Positions 43,504-52,273 of a stretch of DNA of 59,802 bases are shown in pieces. Positions within the stretch are counted from its first letter, which is position 1. Each line of letters begins with the position of its first letter. Position numbers and translations under genes: made by a program. Under the pieces are notes generated by a model, which saw nothing but the letters and a program-made list of their open reading frames with translations, was not told where the DNA came from and searched no databases. Origin of the DNA: Candidatus Methanoculleus thermohydrogenotrophicum (GTDB taxonomy: Archaea > Halobacteriota > Methanomicrobia > Methanomicrobiales > Methanoculleaceae); NCBI GenBank assembly GCA_001512375.1, contig LFRN01000178.1:34276-94077 (forward strand), written 5' to 3'.

Positions 43504-44352
43504 ATGCCGGGCAACGCAACAGAAGACTCATCAGCAAACCTCATGGACGACGCGACCTTCGCCGGCCTTCTCGCTTCGGTGCGATCGAGGCGACCGCTGG
43601 TGCACCATATCACAAACAGCGTCACGATCAACGACTGCGCAAACATAACGATCTGCGCCGGGGCAGCCCCGGTGATGGCGGAGGCTCCTGAGGAAGTCGC
43701 CGAGATGGTTGCCGCTGCGGGTGCCCTCGTCCTTAACATCGGGACGCTCTCGCGAGGGCAGGTCGATGCGATGCTCATCGCCGGCCACCGGGCAAATGAA
43801 CTCGGTATCCCAGTCATCCTCGACCCGGTCGGCGCCGGGGCGACCAGCTTCAGGACCGGGACCGCTCGACATCTCCTCGACTCCCTCAAGATCGCTGTCC
43901 TGAAGGGAAATGCCGGGGAGATCGGGGTCCTCGCCGGGACCGGCGGGAGCGTCCGGGGGGTAGATTCCGGCGGCGTCAAGGGTGACCCAGTCAAGACGGT
44001 ACGGGAGTGCGCCCGGGTGACCGGGACCGTGGTGGCGATGACCGGGCCGGTTGATATCATTGCCGATGACCGGAGGGTTTTCCTGGTCAGAAACGGCAAT
44101 CCGCTGATGGATCGCCTCTCCGGGACTGGATGTATGGCCGCATCGGTCACCGGGGCGTTTGCTGCGGTCGCCGACGACTACACGGTCGCAGCGACGGCTG
44201 CGCTTGCAGCTTTTGGTCTGGCCGGGGAACGGGCCGCGACAGGGGAACGTGGTCCCTACGCATTCCGGACAGCGCTCTTCGACGAACTCTTCGGACTCAC
44301 TCCCAGCGACTTTGCGAAGCACGCACAGATCGAGGGACCCTATGGCGTATGA
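43504..44352 (+). CDS. thiM: Hydroxyethylthiazole kinase
   Basis: [35 protein letters not shown]...[12 protein letters not shown]...LKGNAGEI...[13 protein letters not shown]. Confidence 0.96.
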   Translation: MPGNATEDSSANLMDDATFAGLLASVRSRRPLVHHITNSVTINDCANITICAGAAPVMAEAPEEVAEMVAAAGALVLNIGTLSRGQVDAMLIAGHRANELGIPVILDPVGAGATSFRTGTARHLLDSLKIAVLKGNAGEIGVLAGTGGSVRGVDSGGVKGDPVKTVRECARVTGTVVAMTGPVDIIADDRRVFLVRNGNPLMDRLSGTGCMAASVTGAFAAVADDYTVAATAALAAFGLAGERAATGERGPYAFRTALFDELFGLTPSDFAKHAQIEGPYGV

Positions 44353-44971
44353 CCTCTACGTGATCACCGACGAAGAGATAGGACACGGCCTCTCTCACGC
44401 TGAGATCGCGCAACGCGCCGTCGCTGGTGGTGCGGACGCAATCCAGCTCCGCGATAAAAGGCTCTCTGGTCGCGACCTCTTCGCCGCGGCCTCCGCTGTC
44501 CGCGAGGTCACCCACGATGCCGGCGCGCTCTTTATCGTGAACGATCGCCTCGATGTGGCCCTCGCGGCAGATGCCAACGGGGTTCACCTCGGCGAGAACG
44601 ACCTCCCTATCGAGCACGCGCGGAGGATCAGCCCGCCCGGGTTCATCATCGGCGCCTCGGTGGGCTCGGTCGCCGCAGCAGCCAGTGCCGAGGTGGCGGG
44701 GGCCGACTACGTGGCGCTCAGCCCGACCTTCTCGACCGCGTCCAAGGCTGATGCAGGCCCGGGCCACGGGCTCGCCCTCCTCTCCGCGATCCGCTCCGCA
44801 GTCTCCCTCCCTCTCATCGCGATCGGCGGGATCAACCCGGAAAACGTCGGTGACGTCATCGCCGCCGGGGCGGATGGGGTAGCGGTGATATCAGCGGTCG
44901 TCGGGCAGCCCGACATCACGGCCGCTGCGCGGGAGATGCGGGCCAGGATCGCTGCCGCGAAGGCCGCTTGA
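44342..44971 (+). CDS. thiE: Thiamine-phosphate synthase
   Basis: [43 protein letters not shown]...[23 protein letters not shown]...[20 protein letters not shown]...IGGINPENV. Confidence 0.96.
   Translation: MAYDLYVITDEEIGHGLSHAEIAQRAVAGGADAIQLRDKRLSGRDLFAAASAVREVTHDAGALFIVNDRLDVALAADANGVHLGENDLPIEHARRISPPGFIIGASVGSVAAAASAEVAGADYVALSPTFSTASKADAGPGHGLALLSAIRSAVSLPLIAIGGINPENVGDVIAAGADGVAVISAVVGQPDITAAAREMRARIAAAKAA
44389..44435 (+). repeat. 47-bp segment (within thiE) repeated at 50447-50493 with 2 mismatches
   Basis: cctctctcacgctgagatcgcgcaacgcgccgtcgctggtggtgcgg. Confidence 0.95.
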
Positions 44972-45030
44972 ACCATGACCGCAACACAAACCCTCTTCAT
45001 TTCTGCCGTACAACCCCTTCCAGAGATACC

Positions 45031-45513
45031 ATGACCAAGATCGTATACACCGCTATTGGCACAATCCACTCCCCGTTTCACGACCTCCGGGATATGCCTA
45101 TCCAGCCAGTCGGCGCCCGGGGTATCCGGGGCACGATCGAACTCAACCCGGGCTGTGCCGCGGGCTTAAAAGACCTCGAAGGGTTCTCCCGGGTCATCGT
45201 CCTCTATCACTTCCACCGAACAGATGGCTACTCGCTTGAAGTGGTCCCGTTCCTTGACAAGACGCCCCATGGTGTCTTTGCAACCCGGGCACCCCGTCGC
45301 CCCAACGCGATCGGGATCTCCATGCTCAAGTTGATCGCTGTCGACGGCGCGACGCTCACCGTAGAAGACGTGGATATCCTGGACGGCACCCCGGTCCTCG
45401 ACATCAAGCCCTACGTCCCGGCGTTCGATGCCTACCCCGACGAGCGCGCCGGGTGGCTGACCACGACATCAGAGGCCGCCCGCACCATGCGGTCTGACGA
45501 TCGGTTCTGTTAA
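45031..45513 (+). CDS. TsaA/TrmO-domain protein (YaeB/AF0241-like), copy 1
   Basis: IGTIHSPFHDLRDMPIQPVGARGIRGTIELNPGCAAGLKDLEGFSRVIVLYHFHRT...GVFATRAPRRPNAIGISMLKL...DILDGTPVLDIKPYVPAFDA. Confidence 0.93.
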   Translation: MTKIVYTAIGTIHSPFHDLRDMPIQPVGARGIRGTIELNPGCAAGLKDLEGFSRVIVLYHFHRTDGYSLEVVPFLDKTPHGVFATRAPRRPNAIGISMLKLIAVDGATLTVEDVDILDGTPVLDIKPYVPAFDAYPDERAGWLTTTSEAARTMRSDDRFC

Positions 45514-45524
45514 TATAGGATGAT

Positions 45525-45549
45525 GTTAAGTTAACAGCGTTTACTTAAC
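45525..45549. promoter_or_regulatory. 25-bp palindrome upstream of the ABC transporter operon, candidate metallate-responsive operator
   Basis: GTTAAGTtAACagcGTTtACTTAAC, 10 of 11 arm positions complementary; TATA-like CTTTAATATT at about 45569. Confidence 0.55.
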
Positions 45550-45595
45550 TGGCAAATAAAATATGATACTTTAATATTACCAGAGCGAACACTGA

Positions 45596-46414
45596 ATGAT
45601 ATCCATGACAAAAAAAGCCATAGCACTGATAACCATCGTCATCCTCGCCGGCCTACTCTGCACAGCGGGATGCACCACCGATCAGTCCGATGACACAACA
45701 GGTACCCCGACCTCGATATTCGTCTACTCCGGCGCAGGCCTCAAAAAGCCGATGAGTGACATCGGAGCAGCATTCACCGAGAAATACGGAATCGGTGTCG
45801 ACTACAACTTCGCTGGTTCGGGAAATCTCATCAGCCAGATGGAACTCACCCGGAAGGGTGACGTCTTCATCCCCGGAGGGACACCAGACTACCGGATCGC
45901 TCAGGATAAAGGTCTGGTCGAAGAGCCTGAATACGTCGCCTACCACGTCCCGGTGATTGTTGTCCAGAAGGGAAACCCCCTGAATATCACTTCGGTGGAT
46001 GACTTCACCCGGCCAGGGTTGAAGATCGCGCTCGGCGGTGCAGACACCACCGCGATCGGCAGGGCCTGCGACAAACTCTTCCAGAAACATGGAATTCTCG
46101 AAGATGTCGAGAAGAACGTCGTCCTCCGGGGAGCGACGATCAACGAAGTCGTGGTCGCGATGAACATGGGCACAGCCGATGCTGCGATCATATCGATCGA
46201 CCTGGTCAACCCCGATACAATGGATGTCATCGACCTCCCACAGGAAGACGGCCTCACCCTCATAATCCCGATAGGCCTGACTACCTTCACGACACAACCA
46301 GACGCCGCCCGAGAGTTTGTTGAGTTCGTTACATCAGACGAGGGGAAGGCGATCTTCGCAAAACACGGGTTCCCAACCTATCCTGACCCGGCGTATGCAG
46401 GGATCGAGCCATGA
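45596..46414 (+). CDS. Molybdate/tungstate-type ABC transporter substrate-binding lipoprotein
   Basis: Lipobox LLCTAGCT; IFVYSGAGLKKPMSDIGAAFTEKYGIGVDYNFAGSGNLISQMELTRKGDVFIPGG. Confidence 0.88.
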   Translation: MISMTKKAIALITIVILAGLLCTAGCTTDQSDDTTGTPTSIFVYSGAGLKKPMSDIGAAFTEKYGIGVDYNFAGSGNLISQMELTRKGDVFIPGGTPDYRIAQDKGLVEEPEYVAYHVPVIVVQKGNPLNITSVDDFTRPGLKIALGGADTTAIGRACDKLFQKHGILEDVEKNVVLRGATINEVVVAMNMGTADAAIISIDLVNPDTMDVIDLPQEDGLTLIIPIGLTTFTTQPDAAREFVEFVTSDEGKAIFAKHGFPTYPDPAYAGIEP

Positions 46415-46896
46415 TAGGTGACAAAGACTACACCTGCAGGGCCGTTGGGATTGCCCGCACCCCTTTTCTGGACCCGACCGCCACTCCCATCCAGAGCATC
46501 TTTTCCTCCGCGCGCGGGACAGTGGAGGTCTACCCTGAGTTCCGGGACGGGCTCTCGGCGCTCTCAGGATTCTCCCACATTATCCTCATCTACCGGTTCC
46601 ATCGGGCCGCCAGTGAAGAACTCAGCGAGCGGCCGCTTGTCGATGGCGCTGAACCGCACGGCATATTCGCAACCCGGCACTTTAACCGCCCAAACCGGCT
46701 CGGTATATCAGTCGTCAGGGCTCGCGGGATCGAGGAGGGGAGGATCTCCGTCGAGGGCGTCGACACCCTTGACGGGACGCCGATCCTCGACATCAAGCCC
46801 TACATCCCCGCGTTCGACAGCGTTCCTGACGCGACTTCTGGATGGGTGACGCCCCGGCACGTAGAGCAGATCAGGCGGCAGAGCGCATCATTCTAG
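46411..46896 (+). CDS. TsaA/TrmO-domain protein, copy 2
   Basis: VGIARTPFLDPTATPIQSIFSSARGTVEVYPEFRDGLSALSGFSHIILIYRFHRA...GIFATRHFNRPNRLGISVVRA...DTLDGTPILDIKPYIPAFDS; 4-bp overlap with substrate-binding gene. Confidence 0.93.
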   Translation: MIGDKDYTCRAVGIARTPFLDPTATPIQSIFSSARGTVEVYPEFRDGLSALSGFSHIILIYRFHRAASEELSERPLVDGAEPHGIFATRHFNRPNRLGISVVRARGIEEGRISVEGVDTLDGTPILDIKPYIPAFDSVPDATSGWVTPRHVEQIRRQSASF

Positions 46897-46907
46897 GTTG
46901 GTCGGTT

Positions 46908-47720
46908 GTGCCCCCGAACCGTGATGCCCCCACCCGCCCTTCCGCTTTTAAGGCGCTCTTTCTCGTAGTTTCGTTTGGTCTGGTCGCCTACATGATCGTC
47001 GTCATCGGCGGCCTCGTGGTCTACCCGCCGCTCCCGGCCCTCATCGAGAGCCTCACCTCCCCCGAGATCCTCTTTGCCATCAAACTCTCGCTCATCACAT
47101 CGGTGATCTCAACCGCCTTCTGCGTCGTCGCCGCCGTGCCGGTCGCCTACTCCCTCGTTCGGTTCTCATTCCCGGGCAGGGGGATCGTAAACAGCATATT
47201 CAACATCCCGCTCGCCCTTCCGCCGCTTGTTGCGGGCGTGGCGCTGCTCATCTTCTACGGTCCCTCGAGGTTCGGACAGATGCTCTCGGCCGCAGGGTTC
47301 GACGTCATCTACACCCCGCTCGGGATCATCGTCGCCCAGTTCTTCGTCAACTTCCCCTACATGGTCAGGGTCACCCGGTCGGCCTTCGAGACGATCAATC
47401 CCCGCTACGAACACGTCGCCCGGACGCTCGGGTGCACCGAGTGGGGAGCGTTCCGTCAGGTTACCCTCCCCCTTGCCAGGAGCGGCATCGTCGCGGGTCT
47501 CGTCATCACCTGGGCGAAATCCATCGGCGAGTTCGGTGCGGTCCTCATGCTTGCAGGAGCCACCCTGATGAAGACCGAGACCCTGCCCATTGCGCTCTTC
47601 CTGAACATGTCAACCGGGGACCTCGACCTCGCCATCGCCGCGTCGGTCATCCTGATCATCATATCGGTGGCGTCGTTTGCGGTCTTTGAGCACTACAGCG
47701 GCGGTCAGGAGGTCTTCTGA
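46908..47720 (+). CDS. Molybdate/tungstate ABC transporter permease
   Basis: LFAIKLSLITSVISTAFCVVAAVPVAYSLVRFSFPGR...GCTEWGAFRQVTLPLARSGIVAGLVITWAKSIGEFGAVLMLAG; GTG start favoured to avoid overlap. Confidence 0.92.
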   Translation: MPPNRDAPTRPSAFKALFLVVSFGLVAYMIVVIGGLVVYPPLPALIESLTSPEILFAIKLSLITSVISTAFCVVAAVPVAYSLVRFSFPGRGIVNSIFNIPLALPPLVAGVALLIFYGPSRFGQMLSAAGFDVIYTPLGIIVAQFFVNFPYMVRVTRSAFETINPRYEHVARTLGCTEWGAFRQVTLPLARSGIVAGLVITWAKSIGEFGAVLMLAGATLMKTETLPIALFLNMSTGDLDLAIAASVILIIISVASFAVFEHYSGGQEVF

Positions 47721-48769
47721 TGCTCAAAATCAGGAACCTCTCCCTATCCCTCGGGGAGTTCTCTCTCGACGGTGTGGACCTGACCGTTGCTGATGGGGAG
47801 TACTTCATCATCATCGGGCCGACCGGTGCGGGGAAGACTATTCTCCTCGAGACTATCGCGGGGATCTACACCCCTGATTCAGGGACGATCATCCTCGACG
47901 GCCGCGATATCACCCACACCGACCCGAAAGACCGGGGAATCGGCATGGTCTACCAGGACTACATCCTCTTCCCTCACCTCACCGTCGAGGAAAACATCGG
48001 GTTTGGCCTCCTGCAGCGGAAAGTCGACCCCGGGCGAATCAGGGATCTGGTCTCTGAGATCGCAGACCTGCTCGGGATCGGCCATCTTCTCGAACGCACC
48101 CCGGGGACTCTCTCGGGCGGCGAGCAGCAACGAGCCGCGATCGCCAGGGCGCTCGTCCTCCGCCCCCGTGTCCTGCTCCTGGACGAACCGCTCTCAGCGC
48201 TCGACGCCGCCACCCGGGACCGGCTCAGACGCGAGCTCAAACTCGTTCATCGGGCGACCGGGACGACGGTCGTCCACATCACCCACCACTTTGAGGACAT
48301 CTTCGCCCTCGCCGACCGGGTGGCGGTGATGCAGGAGGGGAGGATCGCCCAGATAGGTACACCCGACGATGTCTTCCGGAGACCGGCAACCGAGTTTGTC
48401 GCCGCCTTCACCGGGATGGAGAACATCTTCTATGGGGTCTCGAGGGTCAGAGACGGGGAGGCGACGATCGACCTTGGCACCATCACCCTCAGGACTGTCA
48501 CCGCGGTCGAGGGCGACGTCTGTGTTGGCATCAGGCCCGAGGAGGTGATCGTCTCCAGGGAGGCGTTTGAGTCGAGCGCCATAAACGTTTTCTCCGGAAC
48601 TGTGACAGAGATCCGGCAGAACGGAATCTTTTCAAGAGTTGTTGTGGATACAGGCCTCCCCTTCGTCGCCATCCTGACCCCGCAAAGCGTCGCCCGCCTG
48701 GGCCTCACCGAAGGGAAGCCGGCATATGTCACCTTCAAGGCCTCAGCGGTCCATGTCTTCGGGAGGTGA
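47720..48769 (+). CDS. Molybdate/tungstate ABC transporter ATP-binding protein with C-terminal TOBE-like region
   Basis: IIGPTGAGKTILLETIAG, LSGGEQQRAAIARALVLRPRVLLLDEPLSALD, IRPEEVIVSREAFESSAINVFSGTVTEI. Confidence 0.95.
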   Translation: MLKIRNLSLSLGEFSLDGVDLTVADGEYFIIIGPTGAGKTILLETIAGIYTPDSGTIILDGRDITHTDPKDRGIGMVYQDYILFPHLTVEENIGFGLLQRKVDPGRIRDLVSEIADLLGIGHLLERTPGTLSGGEQQRAAIARALVLRPRVLLLDEPLSALDAATRDRLRRELKLVHRATGTTVVHITHHFEDIFALADRVAVMQEGRIAQIGTPDDVFRRPATEFVAAFTGMENIFYGVSRVRDGEATIDLGTITLRTVTAVEGDVCVGIRPEEVIVSREAFESSAINVFSGTVTEIRQNGIFSRVVVDTGLPFVAILTPQSVARLGLTEGKPAYVTFKASAVHVFGR

Positions 48770-48815
48770 ACTACCCCGCGCCTCTCAGATGAGGCTTCCC
48801 GCTCATGCCGCCGCG
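48766..48815 (-). mobile_element. Solo relic of tnpB (group B) right end overlapping the ATPase stop codon
   Basis: + strand GGTGAACTACCCCGCGCCTCTCAGATGAGGCTTCCCGCTCATGCC; minus translation HEREASSERRGVVH parallels GKPRTDERGVVH. Confidence 0.65.
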
Positions 48816-48877
48816 AACCCCGCAAGATAAGACCAGCACCGGATCTTTATCTGCATCCCCGCCCAAGTGAATACCTG

Positions 48878-49396
48878 ATGGAGAGCGACATTCAACAGGC
48901 GATCGCCTTTGCCGCTGCAGAGACCGCCCTAGCCTATCGATTTGGCATACCGCCCGATGCGCTCATCCCCCTCCTCTTTTCGCTCCGCTACGGTGGGGAC
49001 TGGAGTTACGCTTCCAGGGATATCACCGTCATATCGGCGGTGAAGAAGACCACAGTCTACGATGACAAGAGCCAGATCGGTTACTCCTTTGAGGAGATCT
49101 ACCTCTTCATAAATCCAATCCTCCTCGACCGCGAAGGCACGGTCCACCGGCTCGAGAAGTGCGGCGAAGCCCCGGCCAGGCTGCTGGTGCGGCGGCCCTA
49201 TCGGGTGCGCCTCGGCGCCGAACGGGTTATCAAGATGACTGTCAATCCGCTCGAGCGCGAGATCAGGACCGAAGAACTCGATATCGCAGAGATGACCTTC
49301 TCAGGCTCCACCGCCTATGGGATCGACCATGAGCTGGAGCATCTTGCAGGCCGGGATATCGCCGGTGAGGAACTCTGGGTCTTTCGGTTCGGGTGA
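48878..49396 (+). CDS. Divergent peptide-deformylase-like protein
   Basis: YLFINPILLDREG...RLEKCGEAPARLLVRRPYRVRLGAERV...GIDHELEHLAGRDI; Cys and HExEH metal-site pattern as in PDF motifs 2 and 3; motif 1 not evident. Confidence 0.65.
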   Translation: MESDIQQAIAFAAAETALAYRFGIPPDALIPLLFSLRYGGDWSYASRDITVISAVKKTTVYDDKSQIGYSFEEIYLFINPILLDREGTVHRLEKCGEAPARLLVRRPYRVRLGAERVIKMTVNPLEREIRTEELDIAEMTFSGSTAYGIDHELEHLAGRDIAGEELWVFRFG

Positions 49397-49821
49397 GAGG
49401 GGGCCTATTGCTCCAGGACATCCAATATTCCCGCACACCGCGGATTGCTCTCCGTGAAAACAGTCCGCCCTTCAGACAATGGACCGTGGTGGGTATCGCA
49501 CCGGGGAGTGAGGGGTGTTCAAGTGCCAAAACTAGTGGTTCGTTTCACCTTAACTAGAGGGTGCGTGGGAGTTGATCGCCGGTCTCACGCGAAAAGCCCC
49601 ACGACGCGGGAGAGCGCGAAGGAGACTGCCAACACTCACATCGATGACAGGGCTTCGCGAACTTCCGCGTGAGGCGATATTGCATGGACAATATTAGATG
49701 AAATGGTCCCTTACTTTGGGGGCTGAAGACCTATACTCCTCCTGCTTCACGCCAGACCTGGAGACTCCCGGACCTCCTGGAAAGAATAGACTGGCTGTAG
49801 TGGTCCGGGCCGGAGCGCTTC

Positions 49822-49980
49822 CTAGGCCTTCACGAACCGGCTCTTCGGCGCGCCGCATCTGGGACATTTCCAGTCAGCGGGGAGGTCTTCGAATGCTGTA
49901 TTCGGCTTAACTCCGTGGGCAGAATCCCCAAACGCGGGGTTGTAGATGTAGCCACAGACGGTGCATCGATACGAATCCAT
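49822..49980 (-). CDS. Rubredoxin (52 aa, below ORF-track cutoff)
   Basis: [60 protein letters not shown]...[10 protein letters not shown] double CxxCG. Confidence 0.96.
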   Translation of the reverse strand: MDSYRCTVCGYIYNPAFGDSAHGVKPNTAFEDLPADWKCPRCGAPKSRFVKA

Positions 49981-50066
49981 AACTGGTTCTCCTTCACCTC
50001 ACCTGCCTCGCGGTCTGGTGAGGATACAAGATTCCATGTCAACCCAGACATGGATAAACGCTCCGG

Positions 50067-50279
50067 TCAGGATGCCAAGAGAGGAAGTTCCTTTCCGGAG
50101 ATGCCGTCGAGGACGATCAGGCGCTCCCCGTGCTCCGACGTGAACCTGATCTCATAGATCGAATAATAGATCGTCTCAAAAATAACAATCTCCGCCGTCG
50201 GCTCAAGCCCTTTCAGGATGGTCCGGAGGGAGGACTCCGTGACCTTCGTCTCGGGAGCTGCCTCCCGGAGCGGTTCCAT
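50067..50279 (-). CDS. Small hypothetical protein
   Basis: 70 aa: MEPLREAAPETKVTESSLRTILKGLEPTAEIVIFETIYYSIYEIRFTSEHGERLIVLDGISGKELPLLAS; directly follows the small HTH ORF. Confidence 0.5.
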   Translation of the reverse strand: MEPLREAAPETKVTESSLRTILKGLEPTAEIVIFETIYYSIYEIRFTSEHGERLIVLDGISGKELPLLAS

Positions 50280-50294
50280 CAGGGGATCCTCCCC

Positions 50295-50636
50295 TCACCT
50301 GAGTGTATGCAGCCCCGGGATCTCCTCGGTGAGCAGGGGCACATATATCACCGCATCGCCCATCGTCTTCAACTCGGTGATGAGTTTCGCCTGCGCGAGT
50401 TGCTTCAGCGCTTTCTTCACCACGCCAGGCGGGAGGCGCGTATCAGCCTCTCTCATGCTGAGATCGCGCAACGCGCCGTCGCTGGTGGAGCGGCCGGTAA
50501 ACCTGCTCCCCGGAGATAACCTGCTCTTCAGCTCGAGTATCTGGAACCGGCGCTTCCGTTTACGAAGAAAACAGGCAGAAGGCTCGCGACCAGAACGCGG
50601 GCGTTCAACATTATGAGACTGGGACTGCAATCTCAA
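50295..50636 (-). CDS. Small winged-HTH-like protein with apparently chimeric N-terminal region
   Basis: C-terminal LPPGVVKKALKQLAQAKLITELKTMGDAVIYVPLLTEEIPGLHTLR resembles wHTH; N-terminal part is antisense to a thiE-like repeat and a tnpB relic, so the true start may lie near 50460. Confidence 0.5.
   Translation of the reverse strand: MRLQSQSHNVERPRSGREPSACFLRKRKRRFQILELKSRLSPGSRFTGRSTSDGALRDLSMREADTRLPPGVVKKALKQLAQAKLITELKTMGDAVIYVPLLTEEIPGLHTLR
50447..50493 (+). repeat. 47-bp near-copy of the thiE segment at 44389-44435
   Basis: cctctctcatgctgagatcgcgcaacgcgccgtcgctggtggagcgg, 45/47 identical. Confidence 0.95.
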
Positions 50637-50683
50637 GGGTAGTATCCCAGGGTGCCCCCGACGAGAGGAGGGGGAGCAGTCAC
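50570..50683 (+). mobile_element. Relic tnpB (group A) C-terminal end and right-end hairpin
   Basis: ARDQNAGVQHYE (frameshifted DRDxNA) then MRLGLQSQG*YPRVPPTRGGGAVT; GTGCCCCCGACGAGAGGAGGGGGAGCAGTCAC. Confidence 0.75.
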
Positions 50684-50725
50684 GCTTCTCCGGGATCGGT
50701 TCTTCGAACGGGTATCACTCCAACC

Positions 50726-52150
50726 TCAATCATTCTTTCTAAGCGAGAGGAAGATGCCTAAGACCGAGAGAATCGCAAAGGCCAGGAATATCAGCCGCAT
50801 ACTCGCAAGGAACTCCGGGAATATCTCCGGTGTGACAGCGGTCGATCCCATGATGACCGCAAAGACTACGAGGACCAACCCCATGCTCATCATCATCCCA
50901 AGCGACCGCATCATCGCCACCATCGCGGATGCGCTTCCATAATAGCGCTTCTCCACGCTCTCCATGATAGCAGTGGTGTTCGGAGATGAGAAGAACCCGA
51001 CCCCGATGCCCAGGAAGACCAGGAGCGCGATGATCGCCGCGACCGGCGTGGTCTCTGAGAGCATGGCGAGGCCGAAGAGGCAGGCGGCCGAGAGCGCGAG
51101 CCCTCCTGCGGCGATGAGCCCGGGGCGTATCTGATCGGAGAGCCTGCCCGCCACCGGGGAGATGAAGATCTGGATGATCGGCTGGACCAGGAGGAGGGTG
51201 CCTGCGGCGGCGGGTGCGTAGCCCTGGACGTACTGGAGATAGAGGGAGAGGAGGAACCCGACCGCATACGTGGCGCTGTAGTTTATCAGGGCGGCGGCGT
51301 TTGACGAGGCAAAGACCCGGTTCTCCCGCAGGACTGAGACCGGGAGGAGCGGGGAGGGGTGCCGTCGTTCCACCCGGTAGAAGGCCATCCCGAGCACGAA
51401 GGCAGCCGCAAGGAGTGCCAGGCCCGTCAGGGTGGTCGCCGAGGCCAGGCCCAGGAAGAGACAGAGGATCAGGGCTGAAGAGAGGACCAGTCCGGGAACG
51501 TCGAAGTCTTCGCAGTGTCGTTCATTCAGGAATGCCGGGAACTTGCCGGAGGAGAAGAGGACCGGGAGGGCGAGTACTGCGGTCACGACAAAGATGCTTC
51601 GCCAGCCAAAGAACTGGGTCAGGATACCACCGAGGAACGGTCCGAGCGAGAGCGCGGCGTAGACGGCGGTGATGTTCAACCCGATGGCGTAACCCCGCTC
51701 TCCAGCCGGGTAGAGGTGGGTGATCAGGGCCACGCTGTTTGCGTAGAGCATGGCGCCGCCGATCCCCTGAAGGAACCTGAAGGCGATGAGCATGCCTATC
51801 GTGGGCGTGAAGATGGTGAGGATGGCCCCGGCAGTGTAGACCACAATCCCGGTCATGAAGACCGTGACCCTCCCCCGGGAGTCGCCGAGCCTGCCTGCAG
51901 GGAGGAGGAAGATGACCGAGGAGAGGAGGTAAGCACTGGAGACCCAGGCAAGCATGGTGGCGTCGGCTGAAAACTCGACCCCGATGGAGGGCAGGGCGAG
52001 GTTGATCGCGGTGCCCGTGAAGGGGTTGAGGAACGTGGCGATGGTGATCAGTACCAGGATAAATTTTCGTGAATACGGCTTTCTGTCTCCTTGCCCTGTT
52101 GCCATTCTTCGTCTCCGGGAGTCTCCGGGATCGTCTCCTGGAGAGTCCAA
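50726..52150 (-). CDS. MFS transporter, DHA2-like drug efflux type
   Basis: About 14 TM; FLNPFTGTAINLALPSIG...WVSSAYLLSSVIFLLPAGRLGDSRGRVTVF...FRFLQGIGGAMLYANSVALI. Confidence 0.92.
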   Translation of the reverse strand: MDSPGDDPGDSRRRRMATGQGDRKPYSRKFILVLITIATFLNPFTGTAINLALPSIGVEFSADATMLAWVSSAYLLSSVIFLLPAGRLGDSRGRVTVFMTGIVVYTAGAILTIFTPTIGMLIAFRFLQGIGGAMLYANSVALITHLYPAGERGYAIGLNITAVYAALSLGPFLGGILTQFFGWRSIFVVTAVLALPVLFSSGKFPAFLNERHCEDFDVPGLVLSSALILCLFLGLASATTLTGLALLAAAFVLGMAFYRVERRHPSPLLPVSVLRENRVFASSNAAALINYSATYAVGFLLSLYLQYVQGYAPAAAGTLLLVQPIIQIFISPVAGRLSDQIRPGLIAAGGLALSAACLFGLAMLSETTPVAAIIALLVFLGIGVGFFSSPNTTAIMESVEKRYYGSASAMVAMMRSLGMMMSMGLVLVVFAVIMGSTAVTPEIFPEFLASMRLIFLAFAILSVLGIFLSLRKND

Positions 52151-52273
52151 TCCCCCATCAGGGTTCTCTCATTGCAGAATATTTGCGCTCGCCGCGGATA
52201 AGGGCACTGGTATTACCAACACCTGGCTCGTGCAGCACCTTATATAAAAACAGCCGCCAATCCCCCGGAGAAG

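Noticed and set aside
43287-43504. TPP riboswitch upstream of thiM
   Set aside because: The leader is largely accounted for by tnpB right-end relics; no THI-box motif recognised
46842-46907. Upstream start for the permease gene at 46842
   Set aside because: Would overlap TsaA-2 by 55 bp with a hydrophilic extension; the GTG at 46908 better fits a permease N-terminus
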